Assembly (NCBI GenBank): GCA_965368115.1
Contig: CBDULQ010000010.1
Span: 1-30,120, forward strand
Direction: 5' to 3'
DNA from: CBDULQ01 sp965368115
Lineage (GTDB): Bacteria; Pseudomonadota; Gammaproteobacteria; SZUA-229
DNA: 30,120 bases
Shown here: positions 1 through 7,979 of the stretch, piece after piece
How positions within the stretch are numbered: position 1 is the stretch's first letter
Layout of the letters: every line of letters starts with the position of its first letter
Notes under the pieces: model-generated
Told to the model about the DNA's origin: nothing
What the model saw: the letters and a program-made list of their open reading frames with translations, nothing else
Database searches by the model: none
Position numbers and translations under genes: made by a program

Positions 1-36
1 GACTGGATACCCGTCTTCGCGGGTATGACGTTTTTT
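1..36 (+). terminator. Hairpin with T-run at the window edge, repeat-like
   Basis: Arms ATACCCG (7-13) and CGGGTAT (20-26) enclose a 6-base loop, followed by GACG and six T residues (31-36). This looks like a rho-independent terminator of a gene lying left of the window. The wording GGATACCCG...CGGGTATGACG also resembles the short dispersed hairpin repeats found in many proteobacterial genomes, so it could be one copy of such a family. Only one copy is seen here, so the repeat reading is inference. Confidence 0.55.
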
Positions 37-253
37 CCATTATTGTTTTCTATTCCTGAGCCGATTCAACACTGGCCACTGTTGCACCCCGAACGTGAAT
101 CCCATCACACAAATTTCTGAATCCCCCCACCAGATCGATACGTAAGTGGCTATGACAGCGCCTGAAACGCAAGTCCTTATAAAAGAAGTGGCGGCGCAGA
201 CCGTTACTCATTCGCTCAGGCCATGGACCTAACACATCAAAAGGAAACTCATT

Positions 254-2413
254 ATGAATTCTGCTCTGAACCTGTTCGTTATTTTTGCCGTGTTATCGCT
301 CACCGCCTGTGGCGGCGGGGGTGGTGGCGGCAACCAGGGTGCTGGCGGTCCCGTCAACCCTGCACCATCGGCCAAAATCACCTTTCCACCCGAAGTCTCA
401 AGCACTGACGCCAGCAGTATTATCGTGCGCGGCACAGCTGAAGACGATGGCGACATCGCCCTGGTGCGGGTTAACGGTATCGATGCCAGCAGCAGCGATA
501 ACTTCGCCACCTGGCAGGTGACCGTGCCCTTAACTGAAGGTCTCAACACACTCACCGTGGAGACGGCAGATATAGCCAACAATGGTAATTTCGCTGCGGC
601 CACCGCTCAGGTGAATGTCACCGCTAACATATTTGCCAACCCGACCAATCTGGCACTGGACAGCGCCAATAATCGAGTACTGGTGATTGATGATGTTAAT
701 GATGCGCTGATTGCCGTGGATCTGAGTTCCGGCCTGCGCACTATTATTTCTGATGTCGAGACACCCGACGCCGTCAATCTGTTTCAGACGCCGCGGGCGC
801 TGGTGCTGGATAGCGCCAACAATCGTGTGTTGGTCGCCGACTCCACGCTCGACGCGCTGATTGCGGTCGACCTTAACGACGGTTCGCGCAGCATCATGTC
901 CGGCAGCAGCACGCCTAACTCAAGCAACGCCTTTCAGTCTCCCTTTGGTCTGGCACTGGATCCGGCTAACAACCGTGCGCTGGTGGGCGACACCGACCGG
1001 GATGCAATAATTGCCGTGAACCTGAGCAACGGTGCGCGCACGATTATATCCAGCAACAGTGTGCCGAATGCAAGCAATAGCTTCATTTTTCCGTCGCAAC
1101 TTGTGCTCGACAGCGACAACAATCGGGCGCTGGTACTGGATCGCTCGCTGCGGGCGGTGATTGCCGTGAACCTGAGCAACGGCGCACGCAGCATCCTCTC
1201 GAATAACACAACGCCGAATAGTGATAACCGTTTTTCCAGCCCGCGAAGCCTGGCACTCGACAGCGACAACAATCGGGTACTGGTGACCGACCAGGGTACC
1301 TTGCAAGGCGTGATCGCGGTCGATCTGACCACCGGTGAGCGCAGCATTGTATCCAGCCCGACTCTGCCCAATACGAGCCATGCGTTTGAAGCACCGGAAG
1401 GCATCGTTCTAGACGCCGCCAACAATCGCGCATTGATTGTCGATTCAGACCTGCCCGCCGTGATCGACATGGATCTCAGCGACGGCAGCCGTAGTCTGGT
1501 ATCGTCCGACGCTGCACCGAATACCGACAACACCCTGGCTGGCCCGGTATTGTTAACCCTGGACCCGACCGCCAATCGTGCGCTGGTCACCGATCTCAAT
1601 CTGCCAGGTCTGATCGCCGTGGATCTGGCCACCGGCGCACGCAGAATTATTTCCGATCGCGACACCCCCAATGCAGACAATCAGTTATTTGCACCTGTGG
1701 GCGTCGCGCTTGACGAAGTCAACAACCGCGCACTGGTGTGCGATCTCCTTCTGGATGCGGTGGTCGCGGTAGACCTTACGACCGGCGCACGCACGATTCT
1801 GTCCGATGACACGACACCGAATACAGACAATGTCATTCTCAAGCCGACACGAGTCGTGGTGGATCGCGCCAACAACCGTGCACTGGTGATCGATTTCGAT
1901 CGGCCCGGCATTGTTGCTGTGGATCTTACCAGCGGAGTTCGCACCACCCTGTCCGATGCCAGCACACCGAATGCGGACAACGCCTTTGACCGGCCTTTCG
2001 GTATCACCCTGGACAGCGCCAACAACCGAGCACTGGTTGTCGATAGAGGTTTGCAGGCGGTGATTGCGGTGAGTTTGAGTGACGGCAGTCGTAGCATTTT
2101 GTCTGATGCTGCCACACCCAACGGTGATCACCCCTTTGATTCGCCGTTCGATATCACTCTGGATAGCGCAGGCAACCGTGCCCTGGTGACCGACAATAAC
2201 CCCACGGTCGCATTGATCGCTGTCGACCTCACTACCGGCGCACGCAGTATTGTCGCCGACGATAACGCACCCAATGGCGATATCACCTTTTCAACCGCTG
2301 CAGGTGTTGCGACGAATAGCAGCACCAACACGGCACTGGTTGTCGACCAAAGAATCGGTGCGCTATTTGCGGTGGATCTGGAAAATGATCAGCAGGTGAT
2401 TCTGTCGCGGTAG
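254..2413 (+). CDS. Repeat lipoprotein with Ig-like domain and 12 propeller-type repeats
   Basis: Predicted lipoprotein of 719 residues. The N-terminus is a short hydrophobic signal ending in a lipobox LTAC with Cys19, followed by a poly-Gly linker. Residues about 35-125 form an Ig/cadherin-like beta domain (RGTAEDDGDIALVRVNG). From about residue 133 to the end come twelve repeats of about 50 residues with the core LDxANNRALV-D-x-AVIAVDLxxGxRxIxS-TPN, typical of NHL/YVTN-like beta-propeller blades. Start: ATG at 254 with AAGGAAA seven bases upstream. A paralogue lies on the opposite strand beyond rsgA (3927-6335). The protein is probably anchored to a membrane and binds a partner or polymer through its propeller; the ligand is unknown. 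Lipoprotein and repeat calls are firm; no function is assigned. Confidence 0.9.
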   Translation: MNSALNLFVIFAVLSLTACGGGGGGGNQGAGGPVNPAPSAKITFPPEVSSTDASSIIVRGTAEDDGDIALVRVNGIDASSSDNFATWQVTVPLTEGLNTLTVETADIANNGNFAAATAQVNVTANIFANPTNLALDSANNRVLVIDDVNDALIAVDLSSGLRTIISDVETPDAVNLFQTPRALVLDSANNRVLVADSTLDALIAVDLNDGSRSIMSGSSTPNSSNAFQSPFGLALDPANNRALVGDTDRDAIIAVNLSNGARTIISSNSVPNASNSFIFPSQLVLDSDNNRALVLDRSLRAVIAVNLSNGARSILSNNTTPNSDNRFSSPRSLALDSDNNRVLVTDQGTLQGVIAVDLTTGERSIVSSPTLPNTSHAFEAPEGIVLDAANNRALIVDSDLPAVIDMDLSDGSRSLVSSDAAPNTDNTLAGPVLLTLDPTANRALVTDLNLPGLIAVDLATGARRIISDRDTPNADNQLFAPVGVALDEVNNRALVCDLLLDAVVAVDLTTGARTILSDDTTPNTDNVILKPTRVVVDRANNRALVIDFDRPGIVAVDLTSGVRTTLSDASTPNADNAFDRPFGITLDSANNRALVVDRGLQAVIAVSLSDGSRSILSDAATPNGDHPFDSPFDITLDSAGNRALVTDNNPTVALIAVDLTTGARSIVADDNAPNGDITFSTAAGVATNSSTNTALVVDQRIGALFAVDLENDQQVILSR
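652..2413 (+). repeat. Twelve tandem ~150-bp coding repeats
   Basis: The DNA encoding the propeller region repeats with a period of 150-153 bases. Each unit contains a recognisable GACAGCGCCAACAATCG-like stretch (LDSANNR) and a GGCGCACGCAG-like stretch (GARS). The last unit is degenerate (TNSSTNTALV). Such arrays can expand or contract by recombination. Confidence 0.8.
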
Positions 2414-2492
2414 CGTTTAAAAACATGTTCGACATTGCGCCTAACTATCTGCGCATTAAAATCAGGATTACTGTGCCAAAGAGAACAGGACC

Positions 2493-2516
2493 GGGAGGCA
2501 AAGTCATTTGCCTCCC
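2493..2516 (+). terminator. Hairpin after the repeat lipoprotein gene
   Basis: GGGAGGCAAA (2493-2502), loop GTCA, TTTGCCTCCC (2507-2516): a perfect 10-bp stem with a 4-base loop, 80 bases after the stop codon. A run of five T residues follows only after about 14 more bases (CGGTTTTTAAAAAAGG), so it is a probable but not classical intrinsic terminator. Confidence 0.55.
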
Positions 2517-2706
2517 ATCGCTGAACGGTTTTTAAAAAAGGCTTATCCCTTTTTATGCTGCTGACCGTATGTCCGTGCGAATTATTACGGCTCAGCTGTC
2601 AAGCCCGGCTCATCGCAAACCTTGCAGCCAATATAGGCAGTTGATATGATCCTCACAGGTATTTCTTCCGCCAGGACAGTTCATATGATTGTCGTAACAA
2701 CCTCCA

Positions 2707-2805
2707 GGGCTAGCCGTCGCTAATATTCCGGCTGGCACGATAGCCCGGCTTTAACCGGGGCCGCAAGCCTCTGTTCAGTTACCTTACTGAACGTCGTCAG
2801 GACGT
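2707..2805 (+). promoter_or_regulatory. Structured leader just upstream of rsgA
   Basis: The 402-base gap 2414-2815 has no convincing gene. Its last 110 bases hold consecutive possible stems: GGGCTA (2707-2712) with TAGCCC (2741-2746); CCCGG (2744-2748) with CCGGG (2755-2759), which competes with the first; GTTCAGT (2773-2779) with ACTGAAC (2786-2792); and ACGTC (2791-2795) with GACGT (2801-2805), ending 10 bases before the rsgA start. Several stems overlap and are mutually exclusive. This could be a regulated 5' leader or simply inverted repeats; no known riboswitch was recognised. Confidence 0.3.
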
Positions 2806-2815
2806 CGGGGGTTTT

Positions 2816-3862
2816 ATGACAATTTCCACTCACTCGCTAAGCCAACTCGGCTGGCAAACCTTTTTTCAGCAACAACTGTCCCTGGACGAATGGGAACAGT
2901 CTATTCCTGCACGCATCTTTAATTACGAACGCTCCGAGTTTGTCGCGCTCACCGAAAGCGAAGCACTTCATCTTCCGGTGCTGCCCAACATGCCGACACT
3001 GACCGTGGGGGACTGGGTTTTACTCGACCAGGACAAACAGTGTCAGCGTCGACTCGATCGTCTTTCCCTGTTCAGTCGCAGAGCGGCCGGCACTAAAGTG
3101 GCGGAGCAACTGATTGCAGCCAATGTGAATACCGCGTTTATCGTCAGTTCCATGAATCAGGATTTCAACCTGAACCGTATCGAACGGTATCTGGCGCTGG
3201 TGAAGGATACGGATGTCGAGCCGGTCATTGTGCTGACTAAAATGGATTGCTGTGACAATCCACAGGACTATATCGATTCAGCTCAATCGCTGGATAGCCT
3301 GTTGCCTGTGCTGGGTGTCAACGCACTGGACACTGACTGTACGACTCAATTATTACCCTGGTGCGGAGTCGGCCAGACGGTAACGTTCCTCGGTTCTTCC
3401 GGCGTCGGCAAATCGACCCTGATCAACTCACTGATGGGCGAATCGGTTCAGCTGACTCAGGAGATTCGGGAAGACGACGCCAAGGGCCGACACACCACCA
3501 CCCGACGCTCATTGCTGATCATGCCCGACGGCGGACTGTTGCTGGACACACCGGGCATGCGCGAATTGCAGCTGGCGGACTGTGAACACGGTATAGAAGA
3601 AACCTTCGCGGAAATTCACGAGCTGGCGAGCCGCTGCAAGTTCAGCGACTGTCGCCATCAGAACGAACCGGGCTGTGCGGTGCAGAAAGCCATTGCGGAT
3701 GGCGTACTGGACGAACGCCGACTCAGCAGTTACCAGAAACTAAGCAGGGAACAGGCTTTCAACAGCGCAACACTGGCGGAGAAACGGGCACGGGATCGCA
3801 ACCTGGGGCGATACTATCGCAGTGTGCTTACGTCGAAACAGAAACATCGTCAGGATCTGTAA
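2816..3862 (+). CDS. rsgA: Small ribosomal subunit biogenesis GTPase RsgA
   Basis: RsgA (YjeQ) is a cytoplasmic GTPase that checks late maturation of the 30S subunit. The 348 residues show the circularly permuted GTPase order: G4-like TKMD at 141-144, then the P-loop GSSGVGKST at 193-201, then DTPG at 244-247. A C-terminal zinc-binding knuckle follows with Cys274, Cys279, His281 and Cys287. An OB-fold stretch precedes the GTPase (around TVGDWVLLD, 63-71). Length is usual for the family. The ATG at 2816 follows a GGGGG run. It stands alone between two paralogous lipoprotein genes, with a possibly structured leader upstream and a converging hairpin downstream. Confidence 0.96.
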   Translation: MTISTHSLSQLGWQTFFQQQLSLDEWEQSIPARIFNYERSEFVALTESEALHLPVLPNMPTLTVGDWVLLDQDKQCQRRLDRLSLFSRRAAGTKVAEQLIAANVNTAFIVSSMNQDFNLNRIERYLALVKDTDVEPVIVLTKMDCCDNPQDYIDSAQSLDSLLPVLGVNALDTDCTTQLLPWCGVGQTVTFLGSSGVGKSTLINSLMGESVQLTQEIREDDAKGRHTTTRRSLLIMPDGGLLLDTPGMRELQLADCEHGIEETFAEIHELASRCKFSDCRHQNEPGCAVQKAIADGVLDERRLSSYQKLSREQAFNSATLAEKRARDRNLGRYYRSVLTSKQKHRQDL

Positions 3863-3881
3863 TCACTTGATCAACGCATCC

Positions 3882-3922
3882 GGTCGTGCGATGGACAATT
3901 GCTTCACCTTCATCGCACGACC
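3882..3922. terminator. Hairpin between converging genes
   Basis: GGTCGTGCGATG (3882-3893) pairs perfectly with CATCGCACGACC (3911-3922), a 12-bp stem with a 17-base loop. It lies 19 bases after the rsgA stop and 4 bases after the stop of the leftward lipoprotein gene. There is no strong T-run on either side, so it is read as a possible bidirectional terminator or mRNA 3'-end stabiliser. Confidence 0.5.
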
Positions 3923-3926
3923 TCAG

Positions 3927-6335
3927 TCATTTTGAAATCACCACCCGATCACCGGTATCCAGTTCAATTGCGTACACAGCCTGAAAACTCATGTCGGATA
4001 CAAATGCAACATTCCGCTCTGCATCGATAAGCACCTTGGAAGGCCTGACCATCAAAGGCCCCGTGCCAATTGTTGAATCTGACAACACGGACCGATTCCC
4101 GGAAGCCAGGTCTACTTCATACAGGGCGCTCAAGTCACGCTCCGCGACATAGGCCACTGTGCCAGTCGGATTTATACCAATACCCAGAGGCTGATCGAAG
4201 TTATTACCATTTCCGGTTCTCGGGTAGCTGGTAAAAGCACCATAGTAGTTTACGCTGTTACCGTTCGAGGAAAGCAGCGTCCGATCGCCCGTCTCCGGAT
4301 CAATCGAATGAATGGATCTTGAGAAACTATCAACAACCAGCAATCGGTCGTTGGCGGAATCGTATAACCCGTCGCGCATATAATACGCTGGGTAGCCCGC
4401 ACCTGTGCCAACAGCAGATACGATAGCGCGCTCCCCGGTCTGCAGGTCGATGCCATATACCACTGGTTCAGTTGTCGGAAACAGATACGCGGTATCAATA
4501 CTGGTCTTAACCGCAATAGCGTTCGCCTGTTCAGTCCAGCTTGCCCCACTACCCACGCCGGGCGAACCGGGCTGGGAGACGGTCATTCTAGTACCTGTAT
4601 CGGGATTCACTGACCACAGCGCCGCAGGATATCCATTGGCGACATACAATAGATTATCGACAGCATCGTAATAACCACCGTTCATACCTGAGATCGTGGC
4701 ACCTGTACCTACCGACTCTCCAGTAATGATGGTCTTATTTCCATTCGACAAATTGATATCGAAAATATTTCGCGAATCCACCAGTGTAATATGGTTCGCT
4801 TGCAGCCCTTCGGTCATCTGACGCGGCGACGTATAGTGTAAGGCGTTGCCAGTGAAATAACCTGAAATATCATTTCTGTTACCCGTTGCTGCGTCCACCG
4901 CCACGATATTGCTATTGAATATTTCTGCTGCATAAATAATTTCGCTATCGGCACTCAGTGCAACACCGCGAATAAAATCGAAACCTTCGCCACTGCCAGT
5001 CCCGCCCCCGGAAACCAGACTCCTGACGCCAGTATCCAGATTGACCCGCACTATATAATCCAGACAAAGCACAATCGCCTGGTTATTGATCGCATCATAG
5101 ACAATCGATTGCGCGCGATCGATAGCAGCACCCCCTCCGGTGGCGGCATCGGAAACAACGGTTCGAGCGCCATCATCTACAGACACCTTAATCACGGCGT
5201 CCAGGCCGATATCCAGCGCCAGAACATCTCCGGTAGTCGTATTTACTGCGAGATCATACAGATCATTGAATGCAGTCCCGCTACCCACACTGTTTGAACT
5301 GATTACACTGCGATCCCCTGTCGCCAGATCGATAGCAACAATTTCTCGGTTCGAACGATCGTTGACATAGGCTATTTGTACATCTGCATCCACATCGATA
5401 TTCAGCACCGAATTAAATACCGGGCCCATGCCCTGGGTCGACGACGAGACGACACTTCGGTTTCCATTCAGTGGATCGACGGACAATATCCGATCGCTAT
5501 CAACATCTACAATCAGCAGTTGCCCGTTACCCGGATTGAGCGCGAGACCGTACAATCCATTCAGGTCAGCGCCACTACCAACGCCTCGCCCCGAGATCAC
5601 TCTGCGCTGACCACCAGGCACATTAATTCCGACTACCGCATCTTTTTCACTATCTGCGACGTAGAGTTCATCGCCAGCGACATTCATCGCCAGAGCACTC
5701 GGCTTGTATACGATGGGTCCTTTGAAATACACACTGGCGACATCACTGAGAACAGCCTGCGATCCATGGGCGTCTGCCAGCTCTATGGTGATTGAGTTAG
5801 CACCATCGCCCAGTGGTATGGTTGCACTCCAATGTGCAAAATCATCCGAGCTAGTCGCGCTGACGCCGTTTACCTTCACATACTGAATCAGATCACCGTC
5901 CACATCAGAAGCCGTTCCCTTTACCGTGATACTATCGCTATCGGTCATGGATACCGCAGTCGGAAATAACAACACAGCAGCGGGAGCACTGTTGTTAACA
6001 CAGCTTACAGATATATTGTCGATATCAGTATTCTGTACTGTACCGCTGGCATTATTGATGCTGCATATCTGATAAGGGCTGACCGGCTGCTGAATCACTG
6101 AAATTGAGTAATCATCACCGGACTTAAGCTTGACTGAAAAGGTGTGGATGGAATTGCCGGTGACATCGAGAACATCTGAGGAATTATTACTCAGGCGTAG
6201 CCCGGTGCCTGAAAGCCCGGATACATTGATGGATATTTCATATTCCGGCTGCGGCGCTTCTCCCCCGCCGCCGCCACATGAAACCACAGAAAACAGAACC
6301 AGGCCAACTGAAAGAAAACGACACATCCCGAACAC
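3927..6335 (-). CDS. Second repeat lipoprotein, paralogue of the one at 254-2413
   Basis: Predicted lipoprotein of about 802 residues. The frame stays open to a TTG at 6440. However, a lipoprotein signal (CRFLSVGLVLFSVVSC then poly-Gly) begins near 6326. AAGGA lies about 10 bases before an in-frame GTG at 6335, so that start is preferred; ATG 6326 is the alternative. After the Cys come a beta domain, then an Ig-like domain matching the paralogue (VKGTASDVDGD...VKVNGVSATSSDDFAHW). About twelve repeats of 45-50 residues follow with the core AVxAIDLxTGxRSVIS, many carrying GxGTGxG loops. The repeats are more diverged than in the paralogue. Function unknown; probably a surface or periplasmic propeller protein. 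Confidence 0.85.
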   Translation of the reverse strand: MFGMCRFLSVGLVLFSVVSCGGGGGEAPQPEYEISINVSGLSGTGLRLSNNSSDVLDVTGNSIHTFSVKLKSGDDYSISVIQQPVSPYQICSINNASGTVQNTDIDNISVSCVNNSAPAAVLLFPTAVSMTDSDSITVKGTASDVDGDLIQYVKVNGVSATSSDDFAHWSATIPLGDGANSITIELADAHGSQAVLSDVASVYFKGPIVYKPSALAMNVAGDELYVADSEKDAVVGINVPGGQRRVISGRGVGSGADLNGLYGLALNPGNGQLLIVDVDSDRILSVDPLNGNRSVVSSSTQGMGPVFNSVLNIDVDADVQIAYVNDRSNREIVAIDLATGDRSVISSNSVGSGTAFNDLYDLAVNTTTGDVLALDIGLDAVIKVSVDDGARTVVSDAATGGGAAIDRAQSIVYDAINNQAIVLCLDYIVRVNLDTGVRSLVSGGGTGSGEGFDFIRGVALSADSEIIYAAEIFNSNIVAVDAATGNRNDISGYFTGNALHYTSPRQMTEGLQANHITLVDSRNIFDINLSNGNKTIITGESVGTGATISGMNGGYYDAVDNLLYVANGYPAALWSVNPDTGTRMTVSQPGSPGVGSGASWTEQANAIAVKTSIDTAYLFPTTEPVVYGIDLQTGERAIVSAVGTGAGYPAYYMRDGLYDSANDRLLVVDSFSRSIHSIDPETGDRTLLSSNGNSVNYYGAFTSYPRTGNGNNFDQPLGIGINPTGTVAYVAERDLSALYEVDLASGNRSVLSDSTIGTGPLMVRPSKVLIDAERNVAFVSDMSFQAVYAIELDTGDRVVISK

Positions 6336-6626
6336 AACACAATTTTCCTTTATCGATTTATTAGTCCACCCGGAAAATCTATTTTTTTCCGGATGATTTT
6401 TTTGTCGCCTCATTCTACATTCAGCCGATACCCCCTCCAAACACTCATTGAGTCCAATTTGCGAAAAACTTTTCAGAATTTAATCGATTCAATAAAGCAA
6501 CTCACCCGAATGGGTGAATCAGTTTCCACATCTGTTGAGTTGAACAATTAGAACACGAGCTTAAACCTGACCGTCCTGCCTGCAAATATGTTCATTATCG
6601 GGTCTAGCATCAGTCTGGCCAGCCAT
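6336..6626. other. Intergenic region with one small hairpin
   Basis: No gene is supported in this stretch upstream of the leftward lipoprotein gene. It is AT-richer than its surroundings and should carry that gene's promoter, but no clear -35/-10 pair stood out. A small hairpin TCACCC-GAAT-GGGTGA lies at 6502-6517, flanked by GATTC (6486) and GAATC (6516), which could extend the dyad. Confidence 0.4.
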
Positions 6627-6670
6627 AAAAACGGCCTCTCTTCCGGGTACGGTTTAGAGAGGCCGTTTTA
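6627..6670 (-). terminator. Strong intrinsic terminator after the porin gene
   Basis: AAAAACGGCCTCTC (6627-6640) pairs with GAGAGGCCGTTTT (6657-6669) around a 16-base loop. The GC-rich core is flanked by A and T runs, so it can end transcripts from either strand. It lies 64 bases beyond the stop of the leftward porin gene and probably ends the long osmC-to-porin transcript. Confidence 0.8.
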
Positions 6671-6733
6671 TATTTCCAGTGATCAATCCGGACAGACACT
6701 CATTTGCGTGTCGGATATTTTCAGTATCCGAGA

Positions 6734-7924
6734 TTAAAAGCTCAAGCCGGTCCACACCCAGAGCTTATCCGTATCCACCAGTGCATCGCCGGCAGAATAA
6801 GTTGCGTATTTGATACCGGCGACGTAATGCTTGCTGAATTTCTTCACGTACACCAGGTCGATTTCATCACCGTAGTCGTCGATACCTCCTGAAGAATCAT
6901 CGGCACTGAAGTCGTGATAGCTGACGATGAATTTTCCGCCGCCCAGCTTGGTCGCTGCAGTGACATACACATCCACCAGTCCACCTGTCGGGGTAGCCAG
7001 AAACAGATCCGCCATCCCGTTAAACTTGTGCAGCGTGGCCAGCGGTGTGGCGAAACCATAATTACCACTATCCGATCCCAGCACTTCATAGCCCAGTGTC
7101 AAATTCACACTGCTAACACCAGTACCACCTTCCAGCAGCATATAGTCAGCATCGAATTCAGCGGCACCAGCCTCGGATGTCTGAGTGGCGTACTCGACTC
7201 GGTACTTGATTCTGGTTTCGCCCTCGGTCGCACCGGTTAAACTCACACCGTAAGTATCGAGCGCATTGTCGGTGTTGTTATCCACTTCCAGCAGGTAGGC
7301 ATAACCGACCAGTTTGCCTAACGGTGTTTTGTAAGCCACATTCAGCAGTGAGTCCTTCGAATCCACATCCGCTGCTTCGGCAAGAATGCGATTACGTTTA
7401 GTCAGGTAGCTGTAACTGATCGTCAGTGCATCATTTGCAGCATAATCGAATCGATAAGCATCAAAGGTTTGTCGGTCCTGACGCCAGCCCACATGACCGA
7501 TGAAACGTTGATTGTCATAGGTAATCACCTGGCGACCGATTTTTGAAGTAAAGCCGCCGGACTGAAATTTAACAAAGAACTGATCCAGCTCGGTCGTTTC
7601 CGGATCTAGGATCACCGAATACATGCCCGGATTAAATCCGGCAGGAGGGACCGAATATTCGTCATAACCACCCACAATGCGGCTATCCTCGAATTCGATC
7701 ATCCCTGAAAAGTTTTCATATACGCCGGTGGTATAACCGAGCCGCGTACGCAAAGTCATTGCGCTGGCGTCATCCAGTGCATTGCCCTGTTCCACGGATT
7801 CATAGCGCAGATTCATATCCATGCTGGTCTTGCCGCCGGTCAGGGCATCAGTAAAGCTGGACTCCGCATACGCGCCCTGCAAATAGACGACGCTCGTTAA
7901 CAATGCCAGAGTGGTTTTATTCAT
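6734..7924 (-). CDS. Outer-membrane beta-barrel porin, alginate-export-like
   Basis: About 396 residues with a classical signal peptide (MNKTTLALLTSVVYLQGAYA, then ESS). The rest is rich in alternating polar/hydrophobic strands and aromatic girdle residues, with motifs such as MDMNLRYESVEQGN, SAMTLRTRLGYTTG and the C-terminal WVWTGLSF ending in Phe, typical of outer-membrane barrels. The best guess is an alginate-export/OprD-like porin; the substrate is unknown. ATG 7924 is chosen over the upstream GTG 7939 because AGGAG lies six bases before it and the signal peptide begins there. It follows the rubredoxin-reductase gene after 55 bases with no terminator seen, so it is likely the last gene of the sigma-54 operon and ends at the 6627-6670 hairpin. 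Confidence 0.85.
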   Translation of the reverse strand: MNKTTLALLTSVVYLQGAYAESSFTDALTGGKTSMDMNLRYESVEQGNALDDASAMTLRTRLGYTTGVYENFSGMIEFEDSRIVGGYDEYSVPPAGFNPGMYSVILDPETTELDQFFVKFQSGGFTSKIGRQVITYDNQRFIGHVGWRQDRQTFDAYRFDYAANDALTISYSYLTKRNRILAEAADVDSKDSLLNVAYKTPLGKLVGYAYLLEVDNNTDNALDTYGVSLTGATEGETRIKYRVEYATQTSEAGAAEFDADYMLLEGGTGVSSVNLTLGYEVLGSDSGNYGFATPLATLHKFNGMADLFLATPTGGLVDVYVTAATKLGGGKFIVSYHDFSADDSSGGIDDYGDEIDLVYVKKFSKHYVAGIKYATYSAGDALVDTDKLWVWTGLSF

Positions 7925-7979
7925 ATGTTCTCCTATCACAACTAGAGAGTGCTGGGTTGATTAAAAAAGGGGGATTAAA

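Noticed and set aside
50..235. Open frame of 61 codons on the minus strand before the first lipoprotein gene
   Set aside because: Composition is not protein-like, no ribosome-binding site, and it overlaps the leader of the lipoprotein gene.
652..2413. CRISPR-like or mobile repeat array
   Set aside because: The ~150-bp periodicity is in frame and encodes propeller blades; there are no spacers or conserved short direct repeats.
2733..2748. TGGCAC at 2734 upstream of rsgA as a sigma-54 promoter
   Set aside because: No TTGC element at the required spacing (the -12 position reads CCCGG).
6336..6440. Longer N-terminus of the leftward lipoprotein from TTG 6440
   Set aside because: It would bury the lipoprotein signal behind 35 hydrophilic residues; the lipobox requires a start near 6335 or 6326.
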